DNA from: Lophius americanus
Taxonomy: Eukaryota; Chordata; Actinopteri; Lophiiformes; Lophiidae
Assembly: GCA_037951165.1 (NCBI GenBank)
Contig: JBBDHG010000102.1
Coordinates: 88,501-152,500 of the forward strand
Direction of reading: 5' to 3'
Length of the DNA stretch: 64,000 nt
In this document: positions 24,748 through 43,100 of the stretch, one piece after another
Numbering within the stretch: the first letter of the stretch is position 1
Layout: every line of letters begins with the position of its first letter
Program-made: the position numbers and the translations under genes
The notes under the pieces: model-generated
What the model was told of the DNA's origin: nothing
The model's input: only the letters and a program-made list of their open reading frames with translations
The model's database searches: none

Positions 24748-24753
24748 TTTATT
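24748..24753 (-). terminator. Possible poly(A) signal of pdha1
   Basis: AATAAA on the minus strand about 980 nt past the pdha1 stop. If used, 24740-25735 is the 3' UTR. Confidence 0.4.
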
Positions 24754-25735
24754 GTTTAGTTTGACTTTACTAGACAGATGAAAAAATAGTTCACAAAGTA
24801 AAATACACACAAGATATAAATAAATAATCTCTACAGCAGATCAGCGTAGTATTATTAAACTCAGAACCCCAAATATAATTAAATCATGTCATTGTCAAGT
24901 AGTCCATAATAAGTGACTGATTCTTCATGGAGACACCAGAACCCTGACCAGAACCAGCTAAAATGACTTAGAGTCTGACTGGATATGGAGGACGATCCTG
25001 TTTGGTAACATCAGGACACGCCCCTCGACATCAGCATATAATATCTGGTTCCTGACAGAACCTGTCCCGTGGGAGGAACCAGCGAGAGTCTTGGAAAAGA
25101 TCGGCCCCACATAAACTCCATGGACTCGTTCCTGACTCAAAGCCCAGGGGTGAAGTTCGAATGTGGGCTGAGGAGGAACGGGATGGAGAAACGGATCCTG
25201 AGAGATTCTGGTGGAAGCATAACATTCACTCTTCCGGGTCATCCTGGAACTAGTTCTCTGGATCTGATCCCTCTGAGAGGACCAAATGGGTGGAGCCTAT
25301 GAGGGGCGTGGTCTTGGTCAGCATTCACCAAAGCTGCCGATGATGTCACAGATCAGTAGGTGACCATGGTGATATAGGAACTGGTTGTCTGATGATGTCA
25401 GAAGGGACTAAAGAGAAATTAGATGCCTAACGTTAAAGAATTTAAATTCCCTCTGAAGTATAAAGTATGAAAGTAACTGAGTAAATGTAATAAGTTACAT
25501 TTTGCCGCTCGCTGCTTCAGCAAAGGAAAAGCTGTCTGGACTGATCGAACGGGTCAGATGGTAAACATGGTAAACAATAATAGACATGAAAAAGTTCAAT
25601 CTTCCATGATTCTCCCTCCAACCATCCAGAACCTGGTCCGGTTCAGGAGTGTGAAGGTCCTAGAAAGGTGCAGAATCATTGCGTTTTAACTGTGGGTGAA
25701 GGGGGCGAGGTCAAATGACCCGTCTGATGAAGGTT

Positions 25736-30761
<5,026 letters not shown>

Positions 30762-30764
30762 GGT

Positions 30765-31483
30765 ACCGAGTGGATAACGGCGAACGGTGAGCTGCTCTTG
30801 ACGGGTCTGACCGACGGAGGTTGGTCGGTCATGGAGGTTGTTTCTGGTTACTGTCCGTCTTTTAAACATTTCCGGTGAAAACTAACGGCACAAACAATAG
30901 TTCCACATGTTTTTATTTCCTCCAAAAAAAGAAAACACCATACAAACAATAACTTTAAAAAAAAACATGACAAAAATTCAAACAGGCAAAGACAAGAAAA
31001 ATAAACTTTAAAGAATTTAATAGAACCCCTGAAGTGACTTTAGATTTTTTGACAACACACGGGCGGACCGATCTTTACGTTAAATTCATCAAGTCAGAGG
31101 ACTGATCGCTGTCAAACCTCACTTCCGCTCAAGTCTTTCATAATAAGGGCACCTCAAATAAACTGCTCACTAACAGGAAAGATAAGGATGTACTTGGACC
31201 ATAAATGTAAAAATAGGAAACACAATGAGACCTCAGCACAGCAGACGTGCGACCTTCATCGGCAGGAACCATCTGCTGCACGGACTGAAGGACAACAGGC
31301 AGGGTCCACTAGAGGTCTCCTCCACTGCGCTGAACGAAAGATCAAAACATTCTTCCAGGACTTCCGGGGCTCCGTAGAGGTTAGGTTCAAATCATGAAGT
31401 AGATTTATCATTCATTTTACAGATCATGGATGAATAACGGAGCTGAAATACTTAAACTATTGTTAAAACTTTTTCTTTTTTCG
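30765..31483. other. pdha1 5' region and intergenic sequence
   Basis: 30762-30900 should hold the pdha1 promoter and 5' UTR; no TATA box is obvious. From 30900 to 31483 I see AT-rich sequence and no gene. Confidence 0.5.
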
Positions 31484-34185
31484 GATGTTCTCTTTCAGGG
31501 TCGCCGCAGCGGATCATCCGTTTTCATCATCCATCCATCTATCATCCATCCATCTATCATCCATCTATTATCCATCCATCTATCATCCATCCATCTATCA
31601 TCCATCTATTATCCATCTATCTATCATCCATCTATTATCCATCCATCTGTCATTCATCCATCTATCCTTCTATTATCCGTCTATCATCCATCCATCTATC
31701 ATCCATCCATCTATTATCCATCCATCTATTATCCATCATCCATCTATCATCCATCCATCGGTCATCCAGCCATCTCTATCCATCATCCATCCATCCATCT
31801 ATTATCCATCTATCTATCATCCAGCCATCTATCATCCATCTATTATCCATCCATCTATCATCCATCCATCTATCATCCATCTATTATCCATCTATCTATC
31901 ATCCATCTATTATCCATCCATCTGTCATTCATCCATCTATCCTTCTATTATCCGTCTATCATCCATCCATCTATCATCCATCCATCTATTATCCATCATC
32001 CATCTATCATCCATCCATCGGTCATCCAGCCATCTCTATCCATCATCCATCCATTATCCATCTATCTATCATCCAGCCATCTATCATCCATCTATTATCC
32101 ATCCATCTATCATCCATCTATTATCCATCCATCCATCTGTCATTCATCCATCTATCATCCATCTGTCATTCATCCATCTATTATCCATCTATCTCTCTAT
32201 TATCCATCTATCATCCATCCATCTATCATCCATCCATCTATTATCCATCATCCATCTATCATCCATCCATCGGTCATCCAGCCATCTCTATCCATCATCC
32301 ATCCATCCATCTATCTATCATCCAGCCATCTATCATCCATCTATTATCCATCCATCTATCATCCATCCATCCATCTATCATCCATCTATTATCCAGCTAT
32401 CTATCATCCATCTATTATCCATCCATCTGTCATTCATCCATCTATCATCCATCTATCTCTCTATTATCCAACTATCATCCATCCATCTATCATCCATCCA
32501 TCCCTCTATTATCCATCCATCCATCTATTATCCATCATCCATCTATCATCCATACATCGGCCATCCAGCCATCTCTATCCATCATCCATCCATCCATCCA
32601 TCTCTATCCATCTATTATCCATCCATCTATCATCCATCTATTATCCATCCATCTGTCATCCATCCATCTATCATCCATCTATTATCCATCTATCTATCAT
32701 CCATCTATTATCCATCCATCTGTCATTCATCCATCTATCCTTCTATTATCCGTCTATCATCCATCCATCTATCATCCATCCATCTATTATCCATCATCCA
32801 TCTATCATCCATCCATCGGTCATCCAGCCATCTCTATCCATCATCCATCCATCCATCTATTATCCATCTATCTATCATCCAGCCATCTATCATCCATCTA
32901 TTATCTCTCCATCTATCATCCATCCATCTATCATCCATCCATCCCTCTATTATCCATCCATCCATCTATTATCCATCATCCATCTATCATCCATACATCG
33001 GCCATCCAGCCATCTCTATCCATCATCCATCCATCCATCCATCTCTATCCATCTATTATCCATCCATCTATCATCCATCTATTATCCATCCATCTGTCAT
33101 CCATCCATCTATCATCCATCTATTATCCATCTATCTATCATCCATCTATTATCCATCCATCTGTCATTCATCCATCTATCCTTCTATTATCCGTCTATCA
33201 TCCATCCATCTATCATCCATCCATCTATTATCCATCATCCATCTATCATCCATCCATCGGTCATCCAGCCATCTCTATCCATCATCCATCCATTATCCAT
33301 CTATCTATCATCCAGCCATCTATCATCCATCTATTATCCATCCATCTATCATCCATCTATTATCCATCCATCCATCTGTCATTCATCCATCTATCATCCA
33401 TCTGTCATTCATCCATCTATTATCCATCTATCTCTCTATTATCCATCTATCATCCATCCATCTATCATCCATCCATCTATTATCCATCATCCATCTATCA
33501 TCCATCCATCGGTCATCCAGCCATCTCTATCCATCATCCATCCATCCATCTATCTATCATCCAGCCATCTATCATCCATCTATTATCCATCCATCTATCA
33601 TCCATCCATCCATCTATCATCCATCTATTATCCAGCTATCTATCATCCATCTATTATCCATCCATCTGTCATTCATCCATCTATCATCCATCTATCTCTC
33701 TATTATCCAACTATCATCCATCCATCTATCATCCATCCATCTATTATCCATCATCCATCTATCATCCAGCCATCTCTATCCATCTATTATCCCTCCATCT
33801 ATCATCCATCCATCTATCATCCATCCATCCCTCTATTATCCATCCATCCATCTATTATCCATCATCCATCTATCATCCATACATCGGCCATCCAGCCATC
33901 TCTATCCATCCATCCATCTCTATCCATCTATTATCCATCCATCTATCATCCATCTATTATCCATCCATCTGTCATTCATCCATCTATCATCCATCCATCC
34001 CTCTATTATCCATCTATCATCCATCCATCTATCATCCGTCTATCATCCATCCATCTATTATCCATCATCCATCCATCTGTCATCCATCTATCTATTATCC
34101 ATCCATCCATCAACCATCCATCTGTCATCCATCCATCTATTATCCATCATCCATCTATCATCCATCCATCCGTCATCCATCGAAT
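31484..34185. repeat. 2.7-kb CCATCTAT-type satellite starting at a retroposon tail
   Basis: The array is built from ccat, ctat, tatt and catcat words (for example 'ccatccatctatcatccatc'). It starts at 31484-31535, which on the minus strand reads 'ggatgatccgctgcggcgac' followed by a GATGGATGG tail, the usual 3' end of a teleost retroposon. A block of about 600 bp around 31900-32490 recurs at 33140-33730 with a constant offset of 1239 bp, and shorter duplications have offsets near 282 and 440 bp. Two plus-strand frames stay open for over 900 codons, but the composition is pure repeat. Confidence 0.93.
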
Positions 34186-35210
34186 GTGAATTTATTTACA
34201 AAGGGCAGATAATGAACACATATTCAAAGAAATAAATAAAGTTCAGTCCAATTCTGAACTCGATAGTTTGGAGTTGATGGTTCTTCTAAGGGTTCGGGTC
34301 AAAGACTAATGTTCTCTATCCAGAACGTGAAGAAGCAGGGATAAATGTCACGCCGTTACCTTCAGGGTCCTGCTGCTCCGGTTCAACTCCGACCCCGTGG
34401 CGGTCTCCAACATATCCTTTGCAGTGGGCCGACAACCTCTACCCCGCCGCCCCGGCCCGCTCCGTCTGGTTGTCGGCTGCACAGGAGACTTGCTTGATGT
34501 GTACCTGGTCTCTGCAGATCTCAGCATTTCTTGATAGCGTCAAAGAGGCACCTGGATGGTTTTTGGTGCTGAACTGCAGGAAGGCCGCTCCAAGGTGCCG
34601 ATCCGTATCAGCCACTGTTCCCTCTGGTGCGTCCCACTGTGGCGCCATCTTGGACAGGATGTTTGTAACGGAGTCTGATTTTTCTGGTGATCTTTCTTTC
34701 AGACCGTGTGTTTGTAGGTTTCCGGTGCCTTTTCCTCTCCGACTGTTACTTTTTCTGGGAATTCTTTTTCCATTCTTTCAAACTTGACTTTGCAATCGTT
34801 AATATCGGCGCCGCTCGTCTCCACCATCAGATTCCTCTCCGCTGCTCACCGGGGTTCTCCGTTTCTGAGGTCGGCTTTTCGATGGCTTGAACGTTGCAGC
34901 TGCTTCCTGTGAGGTTCTGGTTCCGAGAGTTCCTGTTTTTCACATTTTTCCAGTTTAAGATATTTCCTGTTTTTTTCCTGTGTTACCGGGAGTGTCTGTT
35001 GGTGTCTGCCCAATTGGGAAAAAAATAAACTTGCGGAAGGATTTGCAGAGAAACTTTTCCCAGAAGTGGTTTCTGCAAACATAGAATACAGACAGAAATT
35101 TTCTTTATCCGTAAAAAATAAATAAAATAATAATCTGTTTGGATTCGCCCAAAAACAGGTTTACTATCAAAGATCAAAGACGACAAAGTTAAAGTCAACA
35201 TAAAAGAGAT
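34186..35210. other. Intergenic region before the acot9 3' end
   Basis: A moderately GC-rich part (34370-34900) has a 69-codon minus-strand ORF at 34439-34648 that matches no family I know. No gene is called. The remainder is AT-rich. Confidence 0.5.
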
Positions 35211-35216
35211 TTTATT
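35211..35216 (-). terminator. Possible poly(A) signal of acot9
   Basis: AATAAA on the minus strand about 340 nt after the acot9 stop. The 3' UTR includes CA-rich repeats at about 35447-35505. Confidence 0.5.
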
Positions 35217-35553
35217 GTTTGGAGTAAATAAAGGCAGGAAGTGACTCGGCCCTGATGTCATGTGACACATTCATGATGGCGTATGATGATCAGAAACATG
35301 TGGTCATGTGTCACAGGCACCTCTTAGGTCAGAGACACATTAACTCCACCCATCAGGTGGAGGTGAAGCTGTAAACGCTGACAAGTGAAAAAAAACAACA
35401 GTGACAAGATTCAGGTCAACATGAAGAGAACACACATACAAACAAACAGTCACACACACATACACACACAAACGTAACTACACACACACGCGCGCGCGCA
35501 CACACACAGGTTATTGATCTGATATTGACCGGCGTCGACGGGTGGTGGTGTGT

Positions 35554-37150
35554 TCAGGGTCCCACAGTCTGATTGAAGTGTCTCTTTCCATCCAGGTACA
35601 ACATGGATTCTGTGAGACGAACAAACAGTTGAATCAGGTGCGGCAGTCCTGAGATACTGGATCTTCTCAGCGGTGGGTCGCTGGGAGCAGGTAGGAGGAG
35701 GTTCACTCACCTCTTAATCTGAGATCGAGTAAACCTACCACCTAATCTGAGTTTGAGTAAACTCACTCCAAATCTGAGATCGAGTAAACTCACCTCCGTA
35801 GGTCTGTGGCGTGACGTTGGGGACATCGCGATCAGAGGCAAAGGTGAAGTGGAAGACGTTGGTAGTGTTGTGTTGGCGGGTCAGGGGTTCAAACACCTCG
35901 CTGTGAACTCTGACCTGGATGTGTTTCCCTTGAGTGTAGCACACCTGAAACGCACACACGTCTGTTACTAGGGGTTCATGTCAGAGACCTAATTACCTCT
36001 GACCTCTGACCTGTGACGACAGCAGCAGCAGGGAGCCGATCTCCACCGGTTTCTGGAATAGGATGTCATCGACTGCCACCAAGCTGGGCCGACAGCCTCT
36101 GAGGAGGACCAGAGACAGCAGTCAGTCAGAAGGTCACAAGGTCAAAAGGTGGTGTTGTGACGCTGTGCTGGCGGCGCTCACCCGTAGGAGCAGGCATTGG
36201 CCCAGCCTAACTCGTAGGCCTTCCTCATAAGGAACCCTCCGAAGATCCTGTTGAAGATGTTTCTCTCCTGCTCAACACACATAACCCAAAACCAGGTTCA
36301 ACTGCATCAGTGACCAAAACCTTCAAAGATCCAGGACAGGAAGTGACCATCACAATATGTGCATGAAGACACTGATGTGGAGTTGGGCTCACCTGAGGGT
36401 GGCAGATCTCAAGTCCTTTCAGTTTTGCATCTTCCATCCACACCGACTTGGGAGGAAGAATCCTGCTGCGAAAACTGACCGTCCTGCAGGAAGGAAACGG
36501 GAGAACTTCAGGATAACATCAGGAGAATGATCCAGACACAGGAGAACACATAGAGAACATCTATGGTCCAGACACAGGAGAACATTAATCAATCCATCAA
36601 TCAATCTTTATTTATATAGCGCTAATTCACAACAACAGTTGTCTCTCGGTGTTTTCCAGAAAGATCAGGTCTAGAACAAACTCTTTATATAATTATCAAC
36701 AGACCCAACAAATTCCTCCTTGAGCAGCACTTGGTGACAATGGCGAGAAAAACTGCCCTTTAACGGGCAGAAACCTCGAGCAGATCCAAGACTCAGGGTG
36801 GACGGCCTACTGCCATGACCGGTCGGGTTTGAAAAAAAAAAAGAAAAAAGAAAAAACACAGGAGAACACCTCACCTATGGTCCAGACACAGGAGAAGATC
36901 TAAAGAAAATCTATGAGCCAGACACAGGAGAACATCTAAAGAACATTTATGGTCCAGACACAGGAGAAGTTCAAAAGAACATCTATGGTCCAGACACAGG
37001 AGAACATGTAAAGAACATTTATGGTCCAGACACAGGAGAAGATCTAAAAAACATCTATGGTCCAGACACAGGAGAAGATCTAAAGAACATCTATGGTCCA
37101 GACACAGGAGAACATATAGAGAACATCTATGGTCCAGACACAGGAGAACA

Positions 37151-37182
<32 letters not shown>

Positions 37183-40100
37183 TAGCACCAATTCACAGCA
37201 ACAGTTGTCTGACAGTGTTTTCCAGAAAGAGCAGGTCTAGAACAAACTCTTTATAGAATTATCTACAGGACCCAACAAATTCCTCCTTGAGCAGCACTTG
37301 GAGACAATGGCGAGAAAAAACTGCCCTTTAACGGGCAGAAACCTCGAACAGATCCAAGACTCAGGGTGGACGGCCTACTCCAACACAGGAGAACATCTCG
37401 AGACCACCTATGGTCCAGACACAGGAGAAGATCTAAAGAACATCTATGAGCCAGACACAGGAGAAGATCTAAAGAACATCTATGGTCCGGACACAGGAGA
37501 AGATCTAAAGAACATCTATGGTCCAGACACAGGAGAACATCTGAAGGACATATATGGTCCAGACACAGGAGAACATCTAAAGAACATCTATGGTCCAGAC
37601 ACAGGAGAAGTTCTAAAGAACATCTATGGTCCAGACACAGGAGAACATCTGAAGAACATATATGGTCCAGACACAGGAGAACATCTGAAGAACATCTATG
37701 GTCCAGACACAGGAGAACACCTCTGACTTGCTGGGTGGTTAGCTCAACAGATTACGGAGTCACAGAGTGAAGATGTCATGAGACGTACTTGGTATCCAGG
37801 GTGTTGAGGAACAGACTGTGGACGATCTTCCTTTCCTCGTCAGTTGGTGCAACCTTCAGCAGCGACGCCGTGCTGAGCTCCACCCTCCGCAACTTATTTT
37901 CTGAAAGATGGAGACATGGTGGAGGTAAATAAGAGCGGAGGTAGGAGCTCACATTCGGACTAGATCCTATGCAAAAGACGCAACCTGAAGTAACAGGTAA
38001 CGTATCCAGACAGCATAGGTTGTTAGCATGTAGGACGATTCTGGTGGGACAGAAGAGGAGAAGAGCAAAGGTGGAGCAGAAGACCAGATGGTGGAAGCTG
38101 AAGCACGAAGGCTGCTGGGTGAGGCAGGAGAAGCTTAGGATGCAGGAGTAGAGGTGGAAAAGACACAATAGTTTAAAGACTCGGGCTCAACTCTTCAAAG
38201 CAACAGGAAGCAGGCAGTGTGGAGTGGGTAGAGAAGAGTGTGAGGAGTTATTTGTGACAGAAGAGCAGCAGCAGGAGTGAAGGGAAAGGTTTCCAAGATG
38301 GAGGTGAGAGCAGTTCTGCTGGATGGTTTAGTAAAGGTGGTTCTGAGCAGAAGACAGGAGGCAGAGATGAAGATGTTCAGATGTTCTCTGGGAGTGAGGA
38401 GGAAGGACAGGAGTAGAAAGGAGACATCAGAGGGACAGTCCAGGTGAGACGTCCTGGAGACAAAGTCAGAGAGGACAGACTGAGATGGTTCTGACCCGTG
38501 AAGAGGAGGGATAGTGGATCTACTGGTATAAGGATGCTGGAGATGGAGCTGCAGGCAGGAGAAGAAGGGGAGGAGCAAAGGAGTTTTGTGGATGTGGTGA
38601 GAGAGGACATGCAGTTGGTTGGTGTGACAGAGGACAAGGGGAGATGGACACAGATGATGATGTAGAGACTCCTGAAGGGAACAGAACAGAAAAGAAGAAG
38701 GAGGAGGAACAGAAGATAAAGACAAGATGGAGAAGGATACAACCAGTTCTACCTTCTCCTTCCTGGAAAAGCTTTTCCTCCTCTTGATCTTCTGGAATCA
38801 GCGGATTCACATATGCTGCTCTGAAACACACAGGTTGTGTGATGTTATGGCATTCTCAGACATCCCATAATGAACAGGTGAAGCGCTCAGTGAGGGTCAC
38901 GTGACAGAATCCTACCTCTTGTTCTCTGGATCCCGGGCCACCATGACGAAGGTGGCATCCAGGACAGGGGCGTAGGCGCCATGGCGGTACTGAAACACAT
39001 GTTGACGCTCAGGATATGTTCATGTTGTGTTGGCAAATTGAAACCTTGTCTTTGAACTAAAGTGACTCACACCTGATTAGCTCAGCATGGAGCCTGGGTA
39101 CATGCAGAGACTTAGCCGGACTGTGACATTTGAAAGAACTTCCTGTTTTTACTTTGATCACAAATGAACAATAACCTGGTCACCTGTCAAACTGCTCCCT
39201 AACCTGGGGCCGTAACTCTTACCATGGTCCCTGACAGGACGCCTAACCTGCTCGCTGTTTTTTTCCCTTGACTCCCACTACTGAGCCTGAAGCAGTGATC
39301 TCAGAGGTGGGGTCTTCTCTGACTGGTGATATTTTAGATTTACATCAGGAGATAGGATGAGCTTTCAGTTCCTGATGGAGACCATGGGGTTTTTCCAGCA
39401 ATCCGGTTTAAGGGACTCTGAGTTGATTAATCCTGTCATGAAAATCAGAGCTTTGGTTCCTGAGCAGCTGATTTGAACTGATTTTTTTATAGTAGCATCA
39501 TCAGAGGAGCTCAGATACAGAGCGTCACCATGGTAACCAGTGTAACAGTGAGTCACCATGGTAACCAGTGTAACAGTGAGTCACCACAGTAACCAGTGTA
39601 ACAGTGAGTCACCATAGTAACCAGTGTAACAGTGAGTCACCTTGGTAGCCAGTCCAACAGTTAGTCACCATAATAACAAGTGTAACAGTGAGTCACCATA
39701 ATAACAAGTGTAACAGAGAGTCACCAAAATAACAAGTGTAACAGTGAGTCACCATAGTAACCAGTGTAACAGTGAGTCACCACGGTAACCAGTGTAACAG
39801 TGGGTCACCACGGTAACCAGCGTAACCCTGAGTCACCATGGTAGCCAGTCGAACAGTTAGTCACCATAGTAACAAGTGTAACAATGAGTCACCATAGTAA
39901 CCAGTGTAACAGTGAGTCACCATAGTAACCAGTGTAACATTGAGTCACTATAGTAACCAGTGTAATAGTGAGTCACCATAGCAACCATTGTAACAGTGAG
40001 TCACCATGGTAACCATTGTAACAGCGAGTCACCATGGTAACCAGTGTAATAGGGATATACCATTGTGATACTCTATAGTCTCTGTCCTGTTGATGCCGTC

Positions 40101-43100
40101 AGGAGCAGATCTTTATTAACCAGGGGAAGAAGAAGAGGAAAATACTGCTGAGCCAGTGTTTGTACCAGTTTGACCTTTGAACTCCCTGTGAATATTAGAG
40201 GTCATGAGCTGAAGAAGTGATGGTGACCAAAATTTTATTCTCATTCATGGGCTATAAAACACAGATTAAATCTGGGTAGACCCAGCCCTCACTGGGGGGA
40301 CTCTGCATTTGATCTCGGAAAGCATCGGGATGCCTAGGACCAGCTGGTGAGTAAGGTGTCTGCAATAACCCGCTACAGTGATATTGATAGGTTAATTATG
40401 TCCTTGAGTCCCCGGTACCCACTGGTGGTGATCTGAGTGGGTCCCTGTGAGACTCAATGGGGCCCCAATAAAATTCTTATTTCAGATATTCAAAATTAAT
40501 GGATATATTCATATCCACCAATGGATATATCGGAAATTAAACAAATAAGATTCCTATCTGAAAAGTTATTCATACAATAATTATCGCAGCAGCATGACAT
40601 ACAAAATTCAAATAAAATAGTCTTTTTGTAGCAACATAAATAGCACCAAAGTACTTTATCAAAATTGAAATACAAACAAGACGGTGTCTGTAGTTCCCAA
40701 GTGGTGGCTGGAGGGCTGATAGTTGGTGCATTTGAAAACGGTGGCAGTCATTCAAAGTAATTTTTAGTGAACAAAGCATCGAGCAGCAGAAAGGTTAGAT
40801 AATTTAATATATGAAGTCTGTATCCTTCATTGTTGAGAAAAAAATGTATCTCTGTAATTTTGGGGATTTTACCGATAACGATAATTAGAATTTATTTGTC
40901 ATCTTTTAAACTGTTTGCAAAAAAGTCTAGTATTATTTAGATTTTCCTGTTAACAGGAAAATCTAATCTGTTGCTTACTGATGATGGCGGTGGAAACAGC
41001 GTATTAAAGGAAAGTAGGTTTTATTTACTTACTTCAAACGGAAGCAAATCAAGAATATTATCTAATCTTGTTTAATTTAATCTCATCTAATCAACAACAC
41101 TGGTTGGTTACCTGTACACCACTGTCCCACCTGTACACCACTGTCCTACCTTTACACCACTGTCCTACCTGTACACCACTGTCCCACCTGTACACCACTG
41201 TCCTACCTTTACACCACTGTCCTACCTGTACACCACTGTCCTACCTGTACACCACTGTCCTACCTGTACACCACTGTCCCACCTGTACACCACTGTCCTA
41301 CCTGTACACCACTGTCCCACCTGTACACCACTGTCCTACCTGTACACCACTGTCCTACCTGTACACCACTGTCCCACCTGTACACCACTGTCCCACCTTT
41401 ACACCACTGTCCTACCTGTACACCACTGTCCTACCTGTACACCACTGTCCTACCTGTACACCACTGTCCTACCTTTATACCACTGTCCTACCTGTACACC
41501 ACTGTCCTACCTGTACAACACTGTCCTACCTGTACGCCACTGTCCTACCTGTACACCACTGTCATACCTTTACACCACTGTCATACCTGTACGCCACTGT
41601 CCTACCTTTACACCACTGTCCTACCTTTACACCACTGTCCTACCTTTTCACCACTTTCCTACCTTTACACCACTGTCCTACCTGTACACCACTGTCCTAC
41701 CTGTACACCACTGTCCTACCTGTACACCATCGTCCTACCTTTACACCACTGTCGTACCTTTACACCACTGTCCTATCTGTACACCACTGTCCTACCTGTA
41801 CACCATCGTCCTACCTTTACACCACTGTCGTACCTTTACACCACTGTCCTACCTGTACACCACTGTCCTACCTGTACACCACTGTCCATTTCACACACTG
41901 GTTGGAGCCAAATTGGTGCCATAAGCAAAATCTGGTTAGGGTAAATTTGACGTTTACCATTTTGAAACTGAATTTGCCCCTAAATTCCAACTTCTATCAT
42001 CAGCATGTTGCTTGGGAGCCGTCTCCATTGCAGGTGTGCGAGTACCTGAGACATGTGCATCTTGGCTTCAATTGATGTCTTTCCCACCCAGCTCACATGA
42101 CCCTTGAACCTGATGTCACAGTCAGGGTAGATGACGTGTTGCCTCATGTCTGCCAGAAAAAAACAACAACCACAAACTGATGCCATCATCAATGCAAACA
42201 AACAAAAGTTTTTTTATCGGTAGAGAGACAGTTTACAGGTAGATAGACAGTTGGCGGGTAGAGAGACAGTTTACATGTGGAGAAACAGTAAACATGTAGA
42301 GAGACAGTTTACGGGTAGAGAGACAGTTTACTGGTAGAGAGACAGTTTACGTGTGGAGAGACAGTTTACGTGTGGAGAGACAGTTTACGTGTGGAGAGAC
42401 AGTTTACGTGTAGAGAGACAGTTTACATGTAGAGAGACAGTTTACATGTGGAGAGACAGTTTACATGTAGAGAGACAGTTTACATGTAGAGAGACAGTTT
42501 ACGGGTAGAGAGACAGTTTACTGGTAGAGAGACAGTTTACGTGTGGAGAGACAGTTTACGTGTGGAGAGACAGTTTACATGTAGAGAGACAGTTTACATG
42601 TAGAGAGACAGTTTACATGTGGAGAGACAGTTTACATGTAGAGAGACATTTTACGAGTAGAGAGACAGTTTACGGCTAAAGTGACAGTTTACATGTAGAG
42701 AGACAGTTTACATGTGGAGAGACAGTTTACATGTGGAGAGACAGATTACGGCTAGAGGGACAGTTTACATGTGGAGAGACAGTTTACATGTAGGAAGGCA
42801 GTTATCGGGTAGAGAGTCAGTGTACATGTGGAGAAACAGTTTACATGTGGAGAGACAGGGTACATGCAGAAAGACAGTTACCGTGTAGAGAGACAGTTCT
42901 CGGGTAGAGAGACAGTTCCCGGGTAGAGAGACAGTTCCCGGGTAGAGAGACAGTTCCCGTCTAGGGAGACAGTTCTCGGGTAGAGAGACAGTTTACGTGT
43001 GGAGAGACAGTTTACGTGAGGAGAGACAGTTTACATGTGGAGAGACAGTTTACATGTGGAGAGACAATTTCCATGTGGAGAGACAGTTCCCGGGTAGAGA

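Noticed and set aside
31430..34235. Two overlapping plus-strand ORFs of over 900 codons (Ile/His/Pro/Ser-rich)
   Set aside because: They are translations of the CCATCTAT satellite, open in two frames at once, with no non-repeat domain. The repeat simply lacks stop codons in these frames.
34439..34648. 69-codon minus-strand ORF between pdha1 and acot9
   Set aside because: It is short, with no recognised domain, no splice context and no homology visible by eye; possibly old transposon sequence.
37298..37726. 142-codon ORF with NIYGPDTGEHLK repeats
   Set aside because: It joins a dispersed repeat to a 36-bp minisatellite within an acot9 intron; there is no evidence of coding.
38195..38831. Minus-strand ORFs of 100-176 codons overlapping an acot9 intron and exon 10
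   Set aside because: They are antisense shadows of the plus-strand RTE-like LINE remnant; exon 10 itself uses a different frame.
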